From positions 1 through 38,822 of the forward strand of contig NZ_JANXWG010000004.1 of assembly GCF_025351285.1 (NCBI RefSeq): a stretch of DNA of 38,822 nucleotides, written 5' to 3'. Shown piece by piece: positions 16,420-25,428 of this stretch. How positions within the stretch are numbered: the stretch's first letter is position 1; the number at the start of each line of letters is the position of its first letter. This DNA is from Novosphingobium sp. (lineage in GTDB: Bacteria; Pseudomonadota; Alphaproteobacteria; Sphingomonadales; Sphingomonadaceae). The notes under the pieces are model-generated. The model did no database searches and was not told the DNA's origin. It saw only the letters and a list, made by a program, of their open reading frames with translations. The translations under genes were made by a program, and so were the position numbers.

Positions 16420-17142
16420 ATGGCCGCCTGCGATACCTGCATTGTCCGCAACCGCGCGATCTGCGCCGCGCTGGACCATGACGAATTGGCGTTGCTCAAC
16501 CAGATCGGCCGTCGCCGCAACTTGTCGGCGGGCGAATCGCTGATGTGGGAGGGCGAGGATTCGATCCTGGTCGCCAACGTCATCGAAGGCGTGCTCAAGC
16601 TGTCGACCGGCACAGAGGACGGGCGCGAACAGATCGTCGGCGTGGTCTATCCCAGCGATTTCATCGGCCGCCCGTTCGGGCCGACCACCTTCCACGGCGT
16701 CACCGCGTTGACCGATGCGCGCGTGTGCCTGTTCGGGCGCAGCGATTTCGACGCCTTCGCCCGCGCGCACCCCGCGTTGGAACACAAGCTGCTCGAACGC
16801 ACGCTGGCCGAACTCGATCGGACGCGGCGCTGGATGCTGCTGCTCGGCCGCAAGTCGGCGGGCGAGCGGCTGGCCAGCTTCCTGCTAGAATTGTCCGAGC
16901 GGCTGGTTATCCCTGCCTGCGCGCACGCATTCGATGACGAAACCGCCGCCGCCGAAAGTGGACTCAGGCGCTTCACGTTGCCGTTCTCGCGCCAGCAGAT
17001 CGCCGATGTGCTGGGTCTGACGATCGAAACGGTCAGCCGCCAGTTCACCCGGCTCAAGGCCGAAGGCGCGATCGACTTGCCATCGCGGCGTGAAGTGGCG
17101 ATCGTCGATCGACGGTTGCTCGAGGCCGAAGCCGGCAACTGA
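16420..17142 (+). CDS. fnr: FNR-type oxygen-sensing transcription factor (Crp/Fnr family)
   Basis: Dimeric regulator expected to bind an oxygen-labile [4Fe-4S] cluster. The start MAACDTCIVRNRAIC supplies C4, C7 and C15, and C103 is the fourth ligand inside the cyclic-nucleotide-type domain. The dimerisation helix and the winged HTH follow; the recognition helix contains E203-T-V-S206-R207, the E-x-x-S-R signature that reads TTGAT-N4-ATCAA. ATG 16420 is chosen because it starts just before the first cysteine; more upstream starts lie within the MATE coding end. The name fnr is used by function; alphaproteobacterial equivalents are also called fnrL or fnrN. Matching boxes occur at 21782 and 21839, so it probably controls the cco cluster and ompW in this window. 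Confidence 0.88.
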   Translation: MAACDTCIVRNRAICAALDHDELALLNQIGRRRNLSAGESLMWEGEDSILVANVIEGVLKLSTGTEDGREQIVGVVYPSDFIGRPFGPTTFHGVTALTDARVCLFGRSDFDAFARAHPALEHKLLERTLAELDRTRRWMLLLGRKSAGERLASFLLELSERLVIPACAHAFDDETAAAESGLRRFTLPFSRQQIADVLGLTIETVSRQFTRLKAEGAIDLPSRREVAIVDRRLLEAEAGN

Positions 17143-17398
17143 CCCGCAGCTGATTTGGCCAGGGCAATCGAAACCTGCACCAACGGGCAATTTTGCAAGT
17201 TTCTTACGTCAATCCGCTAGAATGTGACATTTTTTAAAAGCTCGCCGATGTCTGAGCGAAAGACTCGATTTTTCGCACCATCCGCTGATATGACATTCTG
17301 TAACAACAATGCCACATGGCCCCCGAAAGTGGTTTGAAAAGCAACCATCGGCGTTGCCGCAGGCCAAACGTCGACCCTAGTTCTTGTAGATCGCTGGT

Positions 17399-20300
17399 TT
17401 GCGCGCGGGGGCATTCGCGCAGCGGACAGGCGCCAAACTCCCGGGGCAGCCGGATCAGAACGGGGGTTCATTCGCGGCAATTTCCTTCAAGTCCGGCCTT
17501 ACCGGTTCTTCCAGTCTGGCAACCGCCGGGCTGGCGGTGATGGCATCGTGCCTTTTGATTGCCACTCCGGCCAGCGCGCAGGAAACGCCCGCGGCCGCCA
17601 AGCCGCAGGCCGCCGACGCCGAAAGCGAGAAGGCCGAACAAACGATCGTCGTAACCGGTTCGCGCATCAATCGAGCCAACCTTGATTCGGCTGTCCCGAT
17701 CACCGTCATTACCGTTCCGGATATTCTGTCTACCGGCAATGTTTCGCTGGGTGACAACCTCAACCAACTGCCTCAATTGCGGTCGACCATCACGCAAGCG
17801 AGTTCGCAGAACGCGATTGGTCGTTCGGGCATCAACGCGCTGGATCTGCGCGGACTCGGCACGAACCGCACACTCGTTCTGGTCGATGGACGACGCATCA
17901 TCACGTCGACACCGGGCATCAACCGTCCCGACGTCAACAATATTCCCAGCAATCTTCTCGACCGCATCGACATCGTCACGGGCGGCAACTCCGCAATCTA
18001 TGGATCGGACGCCGTTGCCGGTGTCGTCAACTTCGTTCTCAAGCAAAACTTCGAAGGCCTTCGTATCCGCGGACAGAGCGGTATCAGTTCACGCGGCGAT
18101 CGCGGGTCCTATGCCGCGAGCATCACGGGCGGCCACAATTTCGCAGACGGTCGCGGAAACTTCTCGTTCTCTGGAGAATTCACGCGCCAGGACACTCTGT
18201 CCAACACCGATCGCGACGGCCAGACGGGGGCGTTCAGTGGCCGCAGCGGCTTCAACGCGACCGAAAACACCGGAGCCAACCTCAATCCCAACGCAGGCCC
18301 GTTACACGGTGTCGAGCCCTCGACAGGCAACGGGGTTTCGGACACCACCTTCCTGACCGGTTTGAAGAACAACAACATCTCTGAAGGTGGTCTATTCACC
18401 GCAAGCTGCCCGGTGGCGGCCGCTACGGGGGAAAGCGCAGCAGCCTTTGCCAACCGGCGCGCGGTGGCCTGCTCCGGCCTTGCCAACTTCGGCAGCGCCA
18501 ACCCGCTCAGCCAGTTCGGCACGACTTACGTATTCAACCCCGATGGTTCGCTGACTCCCAACAACTGCATCATCGACCTGCGCGCTTTCGGTTCGAGCAA
18601 CTGCGTCGGCGGCCGGGGATCGACCTTGCGCCTGACAGGGTACCTTGAGCCTGGCATCACGCGTAAAGCGTTCAACTTCATGACCCATTTCGAGGTTTCG
18701 CCCGCGCTTGTCCCCTATTTTTCGGCGCAGTTCGTGCGAGTGAACGCAAATCAGGAAGGGCAACCTACGTTCTTCAACAACACGTTCCGGCTCGACAACC
18801 CATTCTTGACGACACAGGCGCGTAGCACCCTCACATCGGTGCTGGCACCCGGTGCCACGACCTTCACCGCTCAGCGCTTCAACATCGATTTTGGCGGACG
18901 TGGTGAAGATCACCGGCGGGACAATTATTCGGCTGTAGCCGGCGTCAAGGGCACCTTCTTCGATGGCTGGAAGTATGATGCTTCAGCAAGCTATGGACAT
19001 CTTTACACTTTCTACCAAACAGCCGGGAACATCAACCGCGCCAGATACGCCAACTCGATCGATGCGACCCGCAACACCGCTGGCAATATCGTCTGCCGGA
19101 TCAACGCCGATGCAAGCACCACGAACGACGATCCGTCTTGCTTACCTGTAAACCTGTTCGGTGACGGACAGGTCTCCAAGGCGGCTATCGCCTACTTCGG
19201 CTATACCTCACAGCGCACACAAAAAGCCGATCTGTATGATGGATCTGCGTACATTTCCGGCGACTTGTCGCATCTTTTCAAGCTGCCCGGCGGCCCTGTC
19301 GCGTTTGTGATCGGTGGGGAAATTCGTCGCGAAACCGCTTTTGCAGCTTACGACCCGTTCACCGTCGCCGGCGGAACCTTTCTCAACAGCATCCCGGACT
19401 TCCGTCCCCCGGCGCTGGTGGTCAAGGAAGCATTCGGGGAAATCAGCATCCCGCTGCTCAAAGATATGCCATTCGCGCACGAGCTGACCATCGACGGTGC
19501 AGGGCGCGTTTCCAATTACAACATCGGCAAGACGGGCACGGTTTACACTTATAACGTCAACGGAATTTATTCGCCTGTCCGCGATGTGAAATTCCGCGTT
19601 GGCTATGCACGGGCGGTCAGGGCACCGACGCAGTCGGATCTCTATGCACCGCAAAGCCAGACGTTCCTCAATGGTCTGGTGGATCCTTGCGGCCAGCAAA
19701 ACATCAACAACAACCCCAATCGTGTCAAAAATTGTGCTGCGGCAGGCGTGCCGACTACGCAGACATTCAATGGCACGACCGAGCCGTTCTCCAACCGTCC
19801 GGCCTCGGGCATTTCCGGGTTCAACGGCAGCAACCCTGCGTTGAACGCAGAAACCAGCAACAGCTTGACGGCGGGTGCGGTGTTCCAGCCGCATTTCATT
19901 CCTCGCCTGGCATTGTCGGTGGATTATTATCGCATCGAGGTGAAGAACGTCATATTCTCGCTCGCGGCGCAGACCATCATCAACCAGTGCTATGACAATC
20001 CAAGCGGGATCGCGAACCCCTTCTGCGGGGCGGTGTACCGCAATGCCAACGGCACGTTTGTGGGCCAGTCCGACGTTTCCCATGGCGGCACAACAGTTTC
20101 GCTCACGCCGACGGGCGCGTCGTTCATTTCGGGTCCGTTCAACTTTGCCAAGCAGATCACCAGCGGCATCGACACGGATGTCTCGTATCGCCACAGTTTT
20201 TCAGCCGGTACGTCGATCAGCTTGCGCGGCATCGTGACTCACACGTTCATTCGGAACAACTTTACCGACGTGACCGACCCAACATTTGCCCAAAGGCAGT

Positions 20301-20671
20301 TGAGCGTGCTCGGCGATCCGGAATGGCAGGGCCAGTTGTCAGCCAACATCATCCACGGCGCGTTCAACTTCGGCTATCGCATGCGCTATATCGGAAAGCA
20401 GCTGGTTTCTGCCAACTACGATACCCAGAACCCATTCCAGGGACGCCCGGCGACAAACCCGGATGCCTTCCCGTTTCTCTACTACAGCCCGGTCACCTAC
20501 CACGATTTCCGGGTCGATATCACCACAGCCAAGAAGAACTTCAACTTCTACATCGGCGTCGACAATGCGTTCGACAAGTTGCCTCCGTACGATCTGCAGG
20601 GCACCGAGGGTGGCAATCCCTTTAGTCCGGTTGGCCGGTTTTTCTATGCAGGTGTCGAAGTCAAGTTTTGA
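17399..20671 (+). CDS. TonB-dependent outer membrane receptor
   Basis: Large outer-membrane active importer. An N-terminal signal (hydrophobic region 37-59, cleavage after ATPASA at residue 60) is followed by the TonB-box-like TIVVTGSRI (82-90), the plug domain (INALDLRGLGTNRTLVLVDG, DIVTGGNSAIYGSDAVAGVV) and a C-terminal barrel ending in GVEVKF with a terminal Phe. The type, with GxNRTLVLVDGRR and a long barrel, is common in sphingomonads and usually imports oligosaccharides, peptides or siderophore-like molecules. The start is uncertain: TTG 17399 gives an unusually long polar N-terminus, while the only ATG (17537) leaves almost no positively charged start for the signal. It is not next to an obvious transport partner. 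Confidence 0.85.
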   Translation: MRAGAFAQRTGAKLPGQPDQNGGSFAAISFKSGLTGSSSLATAGLAVMASCLLIATPASAQETPAAAKPQAADAESEKAEQTIVVTGSRINRANLDSAVPITVITVPDILSTGNVSLGDNLNQLPQLRSTITQASSQNAIGRSGINALDLRGLGTNRTLVLVDGRRIITSTPGINRPDVNNIPSNLLDRIDIVTGGNSAIYGSDAVAGVVNFVLKQNFEGLRIRGQSGISSRGDRGSYAASITGGHNFADGRGNFSFSGEFTRQDTLSNTDRDGQTGAFSGRSGFNATENTGANLNPNAGPLHGVEPSTGNGVSDTTFLTGLKNNNISEGGLFTASCPVAAATGESAAAFANRRAVACSGLANFGSANPLSQFGTTYVFNPDGSLTPNNCIIDLRAFGSSNCVGGRGSTLRLTGYLEPGITRKAFNFMTHFEVSPALVPYFSAQFVRVNANQEGQPTFFNNTFRLDNPFLTTQARSTLTSVLAPGATTFTAQRFNIDFGGRGEDHRRDNYSAVAGVKGTFFDGWKYDASASYGHLYTFYQTAGNINRARYANSIDATRNTAGNIVCRINADASTTNDDPSCLPVNLFGDGQVSKAAIAYFGYTSQRTQKADLYDGSAYISGDLSHLFKLPGGPVAFVIGGEIRRETAFAAYDPFTVAGGTFLNSIPDFRPPALVVKEAFGEISIPLLKDMPFAHELTIDGAGRVSNYNIGKTGTVYTYNVNGIYSPVRDVKFRVGYARAVRAPTQSDLYAPQSQTFLNGLVDPCGQQNINNNPNRVKNCAAAGVPTTQTFNGTTEPFSNRPASGISGFNGSNPALNAETSNSLTAGAVFQPHFIPRLALSVDYYRIEVKNVIFSLAAQTIINQCYDNPSGIANPFCGAVYRNANGTFVGQSDVSHGGTTVSLTPTGASFISGPFNFAKQITSGIDTDVSYRHSFSAGTSISLRGIVTHTFIRNNFTDVTDPTFAQRQLSVLGDPEWQGQLSANIIHGAFNFGYRMRYIGKQLVSANYDTQNPFQGRPATNPDAFPFLYYSPVTYHDFRVDITTAKKNFNFYIGVDNAFDKLPPYDLQGTEGGNPFSPVGRFFYAGVEVKF

Positions 20672-20690
20672 AGTTAAGCCGATTTTTGTG

Positions 20691-20718
20691 GGCGGGAGGA
20701 GCAATCCTTCCGCCTACT
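20691..20718 (+). terminator. Likely intrinsic terminator of the TonB receptor gene
   Basis: GGCGGGAGGA (20691-20700) pairs with TCCTTCCGCC (20705-20714) with one G:T pair around a GCAA loop, followed by the T-rich TACTTTATT. It lies 19 bp behind the receptor stop. Confidence 0.65.
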
Positions 20719-20941
20719 TTATTGCGTATTCTCTGCGTGGCTCGCATCTCGTGCTCCCCGCCCGACAACTTGCGAATGAACGGTACCGCAAGAAAGCGGC
20801 CGAACCCATCCGCAGGTCATCCGCCGCCACGATTGGCTCGACCCGGGAAAGCCTGCCGATCCGGGCCATCGCGCACCGCATTGCCGCGCTCGCTGGCTAG
20901 CCACGAGCGCACGGCTTTGCCTAGCGCGGCCCACGCATAAT

Positions 20942-21661
20942 TCAGAAACGATAGCTGACGCCGGCGCTCAACAGCAGCGGGTTGAGCGTATGGTGCGTGG
21001 CCAGCGCTTCGGTGGCGCCCTGATAGAAGTGCGCGTTGGTGGTCATCAGATACTTCTTGGCATCGAGGCTGAGCCCGAAACCGCTTTTGCCCAAAGGAAT
21101 GTCGCAGCCGGCCTGGAACGCCACGCCCACATCGCTCGACAGCTTGGTGCGCGTGATCCCCAGCGCGGTCGATGTCACGCCCGGCTTGGAATGGAGCTGG
21201 AGGAACAACGACGGTCCCACGCCCACGTAAGGCTTGATCGGGCCGAGTTGCGCATGAAGCTTCAACGTTACCGTGGCCGGCACGATGTAGACGTCGTTGA
21301 TCAGGTTGGTGCCCCCCAGCGCGCCCACGCCGTTGACGCGGTGCTTGGTGACACAGCAGATCGTTTCGACCGAGACGGTGGGCGAAAAGAAGTATTCGAC
21401 CGCCAGCGTGGGCACGCCGTTGTCGCTCACCACCGTCTGCGGGTTGGCGACCGTGGCAATCGTGGCGCCGAGCGTTGTGGCAGTGTTGACCGCCAGCACC
21501 GACTTGATCTTGCCGTCGGGCAACACCGCGGTGCCGAGCACCTTGATCTGCCATTTGCCATCGGCGGACCCGGCATGCGCGGCGACTGGTGCCGCAAGCG
21601 CGGCCAAGGCCAGAACGGCAGAGACTATCGCTGTTACCGTAGCGGACGGGAATTTCGTCAT
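20942..21661 (-). CDS. ompW: OmpW-family outer membrane protein
   Basis: Eight-stranded beta-barrel of the outer membrane. ATG 21661 starts a signal peptide (SAVLALAALAAPVAAHA, cleavage near residue 28) and the mature part shows the OmpW pattern: alternating strands, LAVEYFFSP, then KLHAQLGPIKPYVGVGPS and the C-terminal strand ending SAGVSYRF with terminal Phe. 239 residues is slightly longer than the usual ~210, because of an inserted loop with two adjacent cysteines (TICCVTK). ompW is FNR-activated in enteric bacteria. Here it is divergent from ccoN, and a 9/10 FNR box at 21782-21795 lies about 127 bp upstream, which agrees with that control. Confidence 0.85.
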   Translation of the reverse strand: MTKFPSATVTAIVSAVLALAALAAPVAAHAGSADGKWQIKVLGTAVLPDGKIKSVLAVNTATTLGATIATVANPQTVVSDNGVPTLAVEYFFSPTVSVETICCVTKHRVNGVGALGGTNLINDVYIVPATVTLKLHAQLGPIKPYVGVGPSLFLQLHSKPGVTSTALGITRTKLSSDVGVAFQAGCDIPLGKSGFGLSLDAKKYLMTTNAHFYQGATEALATHHTLNPLLLSAGVSYRF

Positions 21662-21781
21662 CACTCTATCATCCATCGCCGCGAGCGGTCCGCCCCTTGT
21701 CGACCCAGGATGTTTCGCCGGCGCGTGGTGACCAATGCGATACGCTGCATCGCCGCACATTGACCAAGCGCAAGCAAACGT

Positions 21782-21795
21782 TTGATCCAGAGCAA
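21782..21795. promoter_or_regulatory. FNR box (9/10), probably for ompW
   Basis: TTGATCCAGAGCAA matches TTGAT-N4-ATCAA at nine of ten defined positions. Its centre is 127 bp upstream of the ompW start; a site at -41.5 would put the ompW transcript start near 21747. Confidence 0.55.
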
Positions 21796-21838
21796 TTTTG
21801 CGCCGCAATCGTTTGTGCGCGTTTTGCAACTGCTCGAA

Positions 21839-21852
21839 TTGATCGACATCAA
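21839..21852. promoter_or_regulatory. Perfect FNR box for ccoN
   Basis: TTGATCGACATCAA is an exact TTGAT-N4-ATCAA palindrome, centred 68 bp ahead of the ccoN start codon. With the FNR-type regulator encoded 5 kb away, this predicts induction of the cbb3 cluster at low oxygen. Confidence 0.85.
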
Positions 21853-21913
21853 TGTTGCCGGCCCCTCCCCGGCCCACAGCGGCCGTCACATTGTCCTATG
21901 GGAGGAAGGTTCC

Positions 21914-23575
21914 ATGGAATCGGTTTTGACGCGTGCGGGCCTGTGGTTCGCAGCGCTGGTTCTTGCATTGCTTGCCGTTGCGGGGGCGGTCGATACCCCG
22001 TTTGCGATCCAGATGGGGATCGTGGCCGTGGCCGCGTGCCTCGGCTTGTGGTTCACGCTGCGCCAGCCAGACTACGATGCGATCGCCCGGGGTATCCTGC
22101 GCGCGCCCGCCGATCAGGGTCGCTACGACGACGACGTGATCCGCTGGGGCGTGATCGCCACAGTATTCTGGGGCATGGCCGGCTTCCTGGTGGGCGTACT
22201 GATCGCAGCGCAGCTTGCCTGGCCGCTGCTCAACATGGGTGAATTCGGCAATTTCGGGCGATTGCGGCCGCTGCACACCAGCGCGGTGATCTTCGCCTTC
22301 GGAGGCAATGCGCTGATCGCGACCTCGTTCTACGTGGTCCAGCGCACTTGCCGGGCGAGGCTGGCCTTCCCCGGCCTCGCCCGTTTTGTATTCTGGGGCT
22401 ACCAGCTTTTCATCGTACTGGCGGCCACCGGCTACCTGCTCGGCATCACGCAAGGCAAGGAATACGCCGAGCCCGAATGGTACGTCGATATCTGGCTGAC
22501 GGTGGTATGGGTTTCGTACCTCGCGGTGTTTGTCGGCACGCTGGCCAGGCGCTCCGAACCGCACATCTACGTGGCCAACTGGTTCTACCTGTCGTTCATC
22601 CTGACGGTGGCGATGCTTCACCTCGTCAACAACGTCAGCCTGCCGGTGAGCTGGCTGGGGTCGCGCAGCTTCTCGGCCTACGCGGGGGTGCAGGGTGCGC
22701 TGATCCAGTGGTGGTACGGACACAACGCGGTGGGCTTCTTCCTCACTGCCGGGTTCCTGGGCATGATGTACTACTTCGTGCCCAAGCAGGCCGAACGCCC
22801 GGTTTACAGCTATCGCCTGTCGATCATCCACTTCTGGGCGCTGATCTTCCTCTACATCTGGGCCGGACCGCACCACCTCCACTACACCGCGCTGCCCGAC
22901 TGGGCGCAGACGCTGGGCATGGTGTTCAGCGTGATGCTGTGGATGCCGAGCTGGGGCGGCATGATCAACGGGCTGATGACGCTCAACGGCGCGTGGGACA
23001 AGATCCGCACCGATCCGATCATCCGCCTGATGGTGGCCGCGCTCGCCTTCTACGGGATGAGCACGTTCGAAGGCCCGCTGATGAGCGTGAAGAGCGTCAA
23101 CGCGCTGTCGCACTACACCAACTGGACCATCGGCCATGTCCACTCGGGCGCGCTGGGCTGGAACGGCATGATCACCTTCTCGGCGCTCTATTACCTGACG
23201 CCGCGGCTGTGGAACCGTGAACGGCTGTACTCGCTGCGCATGGTCAACTGGCACTTCTGGACCGCGACGATCGGCATCGTGTTCTACGCCGCCTCGATGT
23301 GGGTGGCCGGGCTGACCCAGGGGCTGATGTGGCGCGAATACGGCGCCGATGGCTACCTGGTCTACTCGTTCGCCGACGCGGTCGCCGCGATCCACCCGAT
23401 GTACGCACTGCGCGTGGTCGGTGGCCTGCTGTACCTGAGCGGTGCGGTGATCATGACGATCAACATCTGGCGCACGATCCTGGGCCACAGCCGCGAGGAA
23501 ACTCCGCTTGGCCAGCCGGCCTTCGATCCGGCGAAGGATCGTCCGCTGCTTCCCGCCACCCTCATCGCGCATTGA
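21914..23575 (+). CDS. ccoN: cbb3-type cytochrome c oxidase subunit I
   Basis: Catalytic subunit of the high-affinity oxidase in the inner membrane. Heme and copper ligands are visible: H121 (LRPLHTSAV) and H409 for low-spin heme b, H407 (IGHVH) for heme b3, and H269 (WWYGHN) with H319-H320 (GPHH) for CuB. There are about fourteen hydrophobic segments in 553 residues, including two extra N-terminal helices seen in many alphaproteobacteria. ATG 21914 follows a strong GGAGGAAGG site and leaves room for the FNR box upstream. It heads the operon ccoNOQP-GHIS; ccoO starts 13 bp after its stop. Confidence 0.97.
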   Translation: MESVLTRAGLWFAALVLALLAVAGAVDTPFAIQMGIVAVAACLGLWFTLRQPDYDAIARGILRAPADQGRYDDDVIRWGVIATVFWGMAGFLVGVLIAAQLAWPLLNMGEFGNFGRLRPLHTSAVIFAFGGNALIATSFYVVQRTCRARLAFPGLARFVFWGYQLFIVLAATGYLLGITQGKEYAEPEWYVDIWLTVVWVSYLAVFVGTLARRSEPHIYVANWFYLSFILTVAMLHLVNNVSLPVSWLGSRSFSAYAGVQGALIQWWYGHNAVGFFLTAGFLGMMYYFVPKQAERPVYSYRLSIIHFWALIFLYIWAGPHHLHYTALPDWAQTLGMVFSVMLWMPSWGGMINGLMTLNGAWDKIRTDPIIRLMVAALAFYGMSTFEGPLMSVKSVNALSHYTNWTIGHVHSGALGWNGMITFSALYYLTPRLWNRERLYSLRMVNWHFWTATIGIVFYAASMWVAGLTQGLMWREYGADGYLVYSFADAVAAIHPMYALRVVGGLLYLSGAVIMTINIWRTILGHSREETPLGQPAFDPAKDRPLLPATLIAH

Positions 23576-23588
23576 AGGAAACCGAACC

Positions 23589-24344
23589 ATGGCAACTTCA
23601 TTTGCTGAACGCCACCGCACGATCGAGCGCAACATCACGCTGCTCGCGGTGCTCGCCTTCGTGGTGGTGATCGTGGGCGGGATCGTCGAGATCGCGCCGC
23701 TGTTCTGGATCGACAACACGATCGAGAAGGTCAAGGGCGTCCGCCCCTACACCCCGCTCGAACAGGCCGGCCGCGACATCTATGTGCGCGAGGGCTGCTA
23801 CTTGTGCCACAGCCAGATGATCCGCCCGTTCCGCGACGAGGTCGAACGCTACGGCCACTACAGCCTGGCCGCAGAATCGATGTACGACCATCCGTTCCAG
23901 TGGGGATCGGAGCGCACCGGGCCCGATCTGGCGCGCGTGGGCGGTCGTTATTCGGATGCCTGGCACGTCCAGCACCTGACCGATCCGCGCAGCCTCGTGC
24001 CCGAATCGATCATGCCTCCCTATGGGTTCCTCGCGAAGCATGAGCTGAACCAGGGCGACATGCGCGCCGAACTTGCCACGCTTTACGACGTGGGCGTGCC
24101 TTACAGGAAGGACCAGATCGCCGCAGCCAATGACGACATGGCCGCGCAAGCCAACCCCGATGCGCCCGGCGCCGCGGACTTCCGCAAGCGCTACCCGACC
24201 GCGCAAGTGCGCGACTTCGACGGCGATCCGGCGAAGCTGACCGAGATGGATGCGCTGGTCGCCTACCTCCAGGTGCTGGGCACGATGGTCGACGTCAACG
24301 CGGCGGCTGCCAACGAAACGCTGAGCAAGGAGAAGGGCCGGTGA
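23589..24344 (+). CDS. ccoO: cbb3-type cytochrome c oxidase subunit II (mono-heme)
   Basis: Membrane-anchored c-type cytochrome of the cbb3 oxidase. One helix (residues 17-38) anchors a periplasmic domain with the heme motif C70-Y-L-C73-H74 followed by [10 protein letters not shown], typical of CcoO. The 251-residue length fits. ATG 23589 is preceded by AAGGAAA. Its stop overlaps the GTG of ccoQ (GTGA), showing tight translational coupling. Confidence 0.97.
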   Translation: MATSFAERHRTIERNITLLAVLAFVVVIVGGIVEIAPLFWIDNTIEKVKGVRPYTPLEQAGRDIYVREGCYLCHSQMIRPFRDEVERYGHYSLAAESMYDHPFQWGSERTGPDLARVGGRYSDAWHVQHLTDPRSLVPESIMPPYGFLAKHELNQGDMRAELATLYDVGVPYRKDQIAAANDDMAAQANPDAPGAADFRKRYPTAQVRDFDGDPAKLTEMDALVAYLQVLGTMVDVNAAAANETLSKEKGR

Positions 24345-24514
24345 CACAGACCGAAACTTACGACCTGCTGCGGCAGATAGCCGATAGCTGGGGCCTGCTG
24401 GCGATGACCGGGGTGTTCCTCGTGCTGATTCTGTGGCCGTTCCGCCCCGGCGCACGCGGCCACTACGAAGAAGCGGCAACCAGCATTTTCGAGGAAGGAC
24501 AGGACGATGTCTGA
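24341..24514 (+). CDS. ccoQ: cbb3-type oxidase small subunit CcoQ
   Basis: A 57-residue single-helix protein (hydrophobic residues about 18-34, [18 protein letters not shown] region with the typical WPFRPG turn) and an acidic tail ([15 protein letters not shown]). The position between ccoO and ccoP, length and FRPG motif identify it as CcoQ/FixQ, which stabilises the complex. The GTG start overlaps the ccoO stop, and its stop lies 8 nt inside ccoP. Confidence 0.92.
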   Translation: MTQTETYDLLRQIADSWGLLAMTGVFLVLILWPFRPGARGHYEEAATSIFEEGQDDV

Positions 24515-25421
24515 GAAGCGCATCGACGAGCCGACCGGCACTTCGACCGTCGGCCACGAATGGGACGGGATCGAGGAGCTCGATACCCCGCTGCCGCGCT
24601 GGTGGCTGCTGACCTTCTACGCCTGCATCGTGTTCTCGATCGGCTACGTGGTGGTCTATCCCGCGATCCCGATGGTCCACGGCGCCACTGCGGGGCTGTG
24701 GGGCTGGACCAGCCGCGGCACGCTCACCACCGAAATGCGCGCTGAACAGGCCAAGCACGCAACGATCAAAGCCGCGCTGCTGGCCACTCCGCTCGATGCG
24801 ATCGACGGCGATGCCCATCTTCGCCACGAGGCGATCGAGGGCGGCAAGGCCGCATTCCGCATCCACTGCACCACCTGCCACGGCGCGGGTGCCGCGGGCG
24901 GAAAGGGCTATCCCAACCTCAACGACGATGACTGGCTGTGGGGCGGCGACGTCGACGCCATCCACGCCACGATCGCTCACGGCGTTCGCCAATCGGCAGA
25001 CACCGCATCGCGCATGAGCCAGATGCCCGCCTTCGGCAGCACCGGCATCCTCAAGCCGGCCGAAGTGCAGGACGTGGTCTCCTACGTCCGCAGCATCAGC
25101 AAGCAGGACGCGCCCGATGCGGCTTCGGCGCGCGGCGCCACGCTGTTCACCGCCAATTGCGCGGTGTGCCACGGCCCCGACGGCAAGGGCAATCGCACGC
25201 TGGGCGCCCCCAACCTGAGCGACTCGATCTGGCTCTACGGCGGCGACCGCGCCAGCCTGACCGAAACCGTGACCAACGCGCACTACGGCCAGATGCCCAA
25301 CTGGGGCGCGCAGCTCGATCCGGTGACGGTGAAGATGTTGGCGGTCTATGTCCATTCGCTGGGTGGCGGCGAGAAGGCGGCAGCCCCGGCTCCGGCCCCT
25401 GTTGCTCCGGCGGCCAAGTGA
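24507..25421 (+). CDS. ccoP: cbb3-type cytochrome c oxidase subunit III (di-heme)
   Basis: Membrane-bound di-heme cytochrome that passes electrons to CcoN. One helix (~residues 32-52) is followed by two cytochrome c domains with C121-T-T-C124-H125 and C218-A-V-C221-H222. The YxxYPAIP segment after the helix is typical. The tail (residues after 290) is Ala/Pro-rich and low in complexity. 304 residues is normal. It overlaps ccoQ by 8 nt and ends 7 bp before ccoG. Confidence 0.97.
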   Translation: MSEKRIDEPTGTSTVGHEWDGIEELDTPLPRWWLLTFYACIVFSIGYVVVYPAIPMVHGATAGLWGWTSRGTLTTEMRAEQAKHATIKAALLATPLDAIDGDAHLRHEAIEGGKAAFRIHCTTCHGAGAAGGKGYPNLNDDDWLWGGDVDAIHATIAHGVRQSADTASRMSQMPAFGSTGILKPAEVQDVVSYVRSISKQDAPDAASARGATLFTANCAVCHGPDGKGNRTLGAPNLSDSIWLYGGDRASLTETVTNAHYGQMPNWGAQLDPVTVKMLAVYVHSLGGGEKAAAPAPAPVAPAAK

Positions 25422-25428
25422 TCCGGCC

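Noticed and set aside
14883..16613. A 576-codon frame antisense to the MATE gene
   Set aside because: His/Gln/Arg-rich mirror of a membrane protein; no domain, and the opposite strand is certain coding.
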